From the NCBI GenBank assembly GCA_905250075.1, contig CAJNOP010000030.1, positions 1,422,539-1,486,538 of the forward strand: DNA of 64,000 nucleotides, in the 5' to 3' direction. Shown one piece after another: positions 59,354 to 64,000 of this stretch (within the stretch, counting starts at the first letter, position 1; each line of letters starts with the position of its first letter). The translations under genes and the position numbers were made by a program. The notes below the pieces were generated by a model. The model was not told the origin of the DNA and made no database searches. It saw only the letters and a program-made list of their open reading frames with translations. The stretch is from Rotaria sp. Silwood1 (lineage: Eukaryota; Rotifera; Eurotatoria; Philodinida; Philodinidae).

Positions 59354-59623
59354 TTAATCATTCATAGTCATTATTCCGTGTACAACATTAGTAGCACTGC
59401 TATATGAAAACCATTTCTCTTCATCATGATAATAAACTCGATCACCAACAACAGCAAATAATTGAGGTCCAGGTCCCATTGTTTCATAATATTTTGCATC
59501 GGGTAAACCATCACTATGTCGATTGAATTCTTGTTTCAAATATTCCCATGTACGTTCAACACCAAATACATGACATGGCAATTGTGTACGTAAACTATTA
59601 AAAGTAAAGCTGCATGTATTCAT
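59354..59623 (-). CDS. Small hypothetical protein, 89 aa
   Basis: The intact frame has balanced, globular-looking composition (GVERTWEYLKQEFNRHSDG, then YYETMGPGPQLFAVVGDRV, then YYHDEEKWFSYSS), with aromatic and acidic residues and no low complexity. I do not recognise the family. Its ATG is 15 bp from that of the WWE-ART gene on the opposite strand, so the two would share a promoter or one start is misplaced. It could be a fragment of a larger gene, or a spurious frame; the composition argues for a real coding past. Confidence 0.45.
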   Translation of the reverse strand: MNTCSFTFNSLRTQLPCHVFGVERTWEYLKQEFNRHSDGLPDAKYYETMGPGPQLFAVVGDRVYYHDEEKWFSYSSATNVVHGIMTMND

Positions 59624-59638
59624 TCTATTGGTCGTTAT

Positions 59639-60766
59639 ATGATTCTTTTGCCTTACTCAATTTATATGCTTCAAGAAACATATGGTTGTCAGAACATACG
59701 TGAAAAGAAAAACATTCGTTGTAAGAAAGGAAGTAAAATTATATGGAAATTATTCATGGAAAAAACCCAAAGTGAAACTATAGATTGGTATTATCAATTG
59801 GATGCAAATCCTTGGCCAAACACATCAACAATAGATTCAAATCTAAAGAAATGGACTAAATATCGCGATATTGAAATAGATCTTATTGAAGAAGCTTATC
59901 AAGAAAACAAATCGTATGTTATATTAGATCGATATCGAATTGATTTTAAACATTTGATTCAAATAAATCTAAATGATGAAACAAAACAACGACCAGTTAA
60001 ACGTGAAACAACTGCTAATCGTAAAGAATGTTTACGCGAAAATCGTTTTGGTTCGACTCTTCCAATAACATCCTCGCCTTCTTCTTATGGTAACTTTGAT
60101 TCATGGTGTCCATTTTTAATAGCTTGGTTAAATTCTTCCTCTGGCAAACAAGCTTTTCTTCATTTTCCTAAATGTATAGAACAATGTGGTCAAGGTATTA
60201 TGAAAGAGGCTGCTTTACATGATAGCTACAGCAATACGGAAGCAGCATATATGACTGAAAAGCTTCGTCATTATTCAAAAAAATCTCGTATTGAAATAGT
60301 CGAACTATGCATTAATTTTTACACAAAAGATAGTTTTCTATATTTTGTTCTAAATAAAGCATTACGAGAACATGATTATTCAAAATTAGAAACACTTGGA
60401 CCATTATGTTATCTTATTCGTTATTATTCTCGTCTTTCAAAAGAATATATCGGTACAGTTTATAGAGGCATACAGTTAACCTATACTGAGATTGAGGCAC
60501 ACAAACGAAATATAGGTGAATGGAAAACTTGGCCAGCATATACGTCAACTAGTAAGGATCGTCAAATGGCTGAAATGTTTGGAAATACTCTATTTATTAT
60601 TGAAATAACTGATATTAAACTTAGCGCACCACGTGCTTATGATATTGCTCATATATCAAATTATCCGCATGAACAAGAAGTTCTGATACCAGCTGGTGTT
60701 TCATTTCAAATTTTAAATATTACACACGAAGCTTCGCAAAAATATATTATTAATGTTAAAGTGTAA
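59639..60766 (+). CDS. WWE domain plus arginine ADP-ribosyltransferase
   Basis: Single exon, 375 aa. The N-terminal half has a WWE-like domain (about residues 35-115: WYYQLDANPWPN, WTKYRDIEIDLIEEAYQ, YRIDFKHLIQINL). Such domains bind poly-ADP-ribose or mediate protein contacts. The C-terminal half (about 185-375) matches mono-ADP-ribosyltransferases of the R-S-E class: Arg in TVYRGIQLTY, Ser-Thr-Ser in YTSTSKDRQMAEMF, and the Glu-x-Glu catalytic loop in HEQEVLIPAG. There is no signal peptide or GPI tail, so the protein is probably intracellular. The enzyme would transfer ADP-ribose from NAD to a protein arginine. WWE-ART fusions without introns are typical of lineage expansions in rotifers and some other invertebrates; that part is from general knowledge. 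Confidence 0.88.
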   Translation: MILLPYSIYMLQETYGCQNIREKKNIRCKKGSKIIWKLFMEKTQSETIDWYYQLDANPWPNTSTIDSNLKKWTKYRDIEIDLIEEAYQENKSYVILDRYRIDFKHLIQINLNDETKQRPVKRETTANRKECLRENRFGSTLPITSSPSSYGNFDSWCPFLIAWLNSSSGKQAFLHFPKCIEQCGQGIMKEAALHDSYSNTEAAYMTEKLRHYSKKSRIEIVELCINFYTKDSFLYFVLNKALREHDYSKLETLGPLCYLIRYYSRLSKEYIGTVYRGIQLTYTEIEAHKRNIGEWKTWPAYTSTSKDRQMAEMFGNTLFIIEITDIKLSAPRAYDIAHISNYPHEQEVLIPAGVSFQILNITHEASQKYIINVKV

Positions 60767-63700
60767 CTATTATCATTGCAGTGTTCTTTTTGGTTTTCAA
60801 CCCAAGGAAAACACTGTAGTTTTTATGATTATTATTTATAGTGTATTATAAAACAATTTTGCAATCTACCATGCTTGTCTTTTACTTAAATTTTATTTAA
60901 TTTTATATCAATACTTGAAAATGATAAAATTCATTGCTATGAACAAAATCATCTCTAGATAATCATTGTTTCGACCAGAGTTTTGATCATAGCTGAAGTA
61001 AAAAGTGGCAATATGCCGTTGTTTTGCAATGGTCTCAGTTCATGAAATTTTTATATGTATTGCTTTTGAAGGCTTTTGACTATTTCAGTCCTATAGAGAC
61101 GTGGGAATACTGAGTCTCAGTAATAAAAGAAACAAGAAGAAAAAAGACAGAAAGAGAGAAATAAGTTAAAAAAATACGAGAAACGAAAAAAAAAGTAGAG
61201 AATAAAAAAAAATAAACGAAGGGATTACACTAATACCATGCTAGACAATATCCGAAAATAACAGGACGCTTTTCAAGATCCTTTTTATTTAACTTGGTCA
61301 GAATCTTCTGTTCCATCTGATGAAATCCACCTTATTGCTAAACTCAAGATATAAAAAGGAGGAATAAATCATTTAGATTTACATTTGTAATGAATTTTTT
61401 TACTTTGGTTGCTTCCATTGAATATCTACATGCATTCTGAAAAAGTTGTTGTACAAGCAAGTGATCATCTTGTGATTTCATGAGAGCTTTACAATATTCT
61501 ATTCAACCCTTCTGACATATATGTCGTCAAGTGATCGTACTTCATAAAGAGAGGAGAAAAATGTTTAACAAAAAACGTTACTAATAGGCTCGGTTAAGTG
61601 ATGCATAGTAGAGATGATTGAGACTCTTACATCGTAAATTCATAAAAAAAAAGGAGTGAGTGCAGTAAGTTATGTGAAGATGGGAAGGCAATTCGTGAAA
61701 CTTTCATGCAATTAATATTAAATAGAAGTACGGATGCTAATTTGTATCTTCTTGTTAGAGATAATTGATGCTGTTTTATATAGAATATATTTACAAATTA
61801 ATCAGTATGGGACGATTAACTAAGACCATGTCGAGTAAGATTAAGCTCAAATAATATTATATATACTTTCATTTTACAAAAAAATCTTTGATACTCGAAC
61901 GAAATTACATCCTATCGATTAAGCTACTATTAATATACATAATCCGAAATAAAGAATAATTCAGTTTCTAAAAGAGAAAGCAATGAAACGCTTAATAAAA
62001 ACATTTGATCGTTATAATTTACATGCAAATATTATAACATGATCGAAATAGCTTACATTTACAAAAATAAATACTGTTATTAATAAATATATTATTGAAT
62101 AACAGTAACACAACTTGCTAAACTTTTTGAAATCGAATTCATTATGAATATCAAAAAATATTCTACATGGAATCCAACTTTCAACTATTCGATATATTTA
62201 CAAATTTGAATCTTTGCATTAATACATTTTCATTAGATATTCATAGATGTACGTGAATTGTTAGTTTTCATGCGATGCAAAGCATAACTTTTTTATAGTC
62301 AGTCGTGCATGATTTTGGCTTCCATTCTTTGCGTATTTTTTCCTGAAGCAAAATGTGTATTTTGTGTGCAGGTGTTCTAGAGAACGGCGAATCCCTAGAA
62401 ATTCATTCGAACTATGTCTGAGAGATCCATGTCTTGAGATGATACAAACATTTGTGAATCTTCAATAGATTCAGTACAACGATGATTTTAAGGGTTTGAT
62501 CTTCATCTTTTTCCTAAGGTAATTAAAGTGTTGAGCTAGTTAACGCTCTTATGTTAATTGACACTCTACTGCCAAAAATTAAGACCGCTTCACACCGCGT
62601 TAATTTAGTCGTGTGAGTTTTCTTTCTCTTTATTATTTACTAGTCATACGTATGGCAAGTTATCGTTTGCTCTAGCGATAATCTCGAGGGCAGAAAGTCA
62701 GAGAATAAGCAGATAGATGCTCTTGTACTCTCTTATTCATGTATTGACAAAAGATAAAATTGCTTTAACAGCATGGATCTGTGGGGAATCATTTTTCCTA
62801 CGAAACTTTTACTTAGAGTAGTTGAAAAGTAATGGGAGTTGCACTTTAGTAACGTATAATAATCTTTAGGAAACTCTCTTTTCATAGGCAGGAATAATAC
62901 AAAAAATGCTCCTTTTTTCTGTAGCATTTCATTATTCTTCAACTTATGTAATTATAATAAAATTTCGATAAGCCTTTGGTTTCTATGATATGTTACGGTT
63001 ATACTAATACGTATTTTAAAAAAAGACAAGTGAACATTTTTTGAATAACTTTTGATAGCAACAAGATAAAATGCTGTGATCTTCACCGCCCGAAAAAAGG
63101 ACATGAAGATGCATCGAATTATACATTATAGATTTTCCTATTATGTTATCTAAAGTTTACCGAATCAACTTTCTACGTGTCATAAAAATCGGCTTTTCAT
63201 CCAAAAAGGAGACAATAAAAGAAATTTTTTTGGCACAGAAATCGCTAGAAAAACCACTTAGAGTGTTGACTAGAATATCTATAACACCTGAATGATTAAT
63301 TCTAAACATGTGAGCCTTGAGCAGTTTTGTAGATCTTCTATTGACGATTTCAATACACATTTGACAATGCAATATTCATTGTGAACATATTAAGGTTGTG
63401 GTTTGTTTTCGAAGAGGTCGATTGAAAACTTTAAAAGAAGCAATTCAAAAATTGCCTCAATAAACGATTCAATGCATCTTTATCTCCTCTTTCGAACGAT
63501 AAAAACCGCAGTTTTCTATATTGTTTCAATCAAAGTTATTTCAAAAATACTCACTTGTCTTTCTTTTTTAAAAAGTATTGTTTTAACTGTCACATATGAT
63601 GGAAAAACAGATTTTATCGAAATTATATTATTATGGTGTTAGTTGAAGAATGATGAAATGCTACAGTACTACAGAGCATTGTGTATACTATTTCTACATG

Positions 63701-64000
63701 TAAAAACAAAGTTTCGTAAACACTATTATACAATGTTAGCGTCACTGACACTACTGTCGAATTGTCCTAAATAATTCGATTTTCCAGAAACAAACAACAG
63801 ACGTTCTAAATATTAGATTCGAATCACGTTTTCAGAGTGTGTTGTAGGTTCTCTGAGAGAAATGTATCAGAACAAGCACTTTGTGTTGCACTTTTATGTC
63901 CCCTTAAATATGTCACAAAATACTTAGAAACTCTTCCCGGAATACATTCTAAAGTGTAAAGACAAAACTTACGTTATCAGATTTCGGTGTGGATAATCTC
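60767..64000. other. Gene-poor right end
   Basis: No gene recognised in 3.2 kb. A purine-rich AAGAAAAAAGACAGAAAGAG-type tract lies near 61130-61220. Frames at 62733, 63157 and 63403 are short and featureless. If a gene lies here it must be built of very small exons or be non-coding. Confidence 0.5.

Noticed and set aside
1-64000. tRNA, rRNA, CRISPR arrays, bacterial operons or telomeric repeats
   Set aside because: I looked for tRNA B-box-like GGTTCGA contexts, regular repeat-spacer arrays and telomere-type repeats and found nothing convincing; the few GGTTCGA matches lack a cloverleaf by eye. A covariance-model scan would be decisive.

Overview
The window looks like animal nuclear DNA: strongly AT-rich, with genes broken by many very short GT-AG introns (mostly 50-100 bp), unmistakable metazoan genes (AP-2 sigma, UBA2, TRIQK, fascin, an ERG/FLI-type ETS factor, a TRIM-NHL protein, a CYP3-like P450), and several intronless genes of bacterial or expanded type (nitronate monooxygenase, cupin, WWE plus ADP-ribosyltransferase). 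Several start codons sit directly behind a T-rich...AG acceptor, as expected where mRNAs receive a trans-spliced leader. Together these traits best fit a rotifer, most likely a bdelloid. This is an inference from gene content and structure and I could not test it by alignment. Gene density is low, about 14 host genes in 64 kb.

Layout. 0.4-2.3 kb: Ser-rich protein with a possible CABIT domain (+). 4.5-5.2 kb: a 758-bp foldback element with 214-bp arms. 5.5-6.6 kb: secreted or GPI-anchored nucleoside-hydrolase-like protein (+). 7.4-9.2 kb: decayed DD34D mariner with very long terminal inverted repeats (-). 10.8-11.9 kb: rhodopsin-like GPCR, two exons (+). 12-17 kb: long gene-poor stretch leading to the ETS factor (17.1-19.0 kb, five exons, +). 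19.8-22.8 kb: unrecognised single-pass membrane protein, seven exons (+). 23-29.5 kb: gene-poor, with an AAGTACTT-rich repeat. 29.5-31.9 kb: TRIM-NHL protein, eight exons (+).

33.4-37.6 kb: three minus-strand genes in the order AP2S1, TRIQK, nitronate monooxygenase, separated by only 235 and 232 bp. 39.0-41.3 kb: P450, 14 exons (-). 43.7-45.8 kb: nearly intact piggyBac element (+). 47.1-50.8 kb: UBA2, the SUMO-activating enzyme subunit (-), followed upstream by a cupin gene (51.2-51.6 kb, -). 54.7-56.8 kb: fascin, six exons (-). 59.35-60.8 kb: a small unknown ORF (-) divergent from a WWE-ART protein (+). The last 3 kb hold nothing I can call.

I rebuilt the multi-exon genes by matching splice phase at every junction. 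Every model comes out as a whole number of codons with the family motifs preserved; AP2S1 gives 142 aa, the length of the human protein. The neighbours do not form an obvious pathway. The most notable structural observations are the compact minus-strand triplet that may be a trans-spliced operon, a 10-nt microexon in AP2S1, two related foldback elements inside introns of different genes, and the complete mobile elements. I found no convincing unknown multi-gene system.
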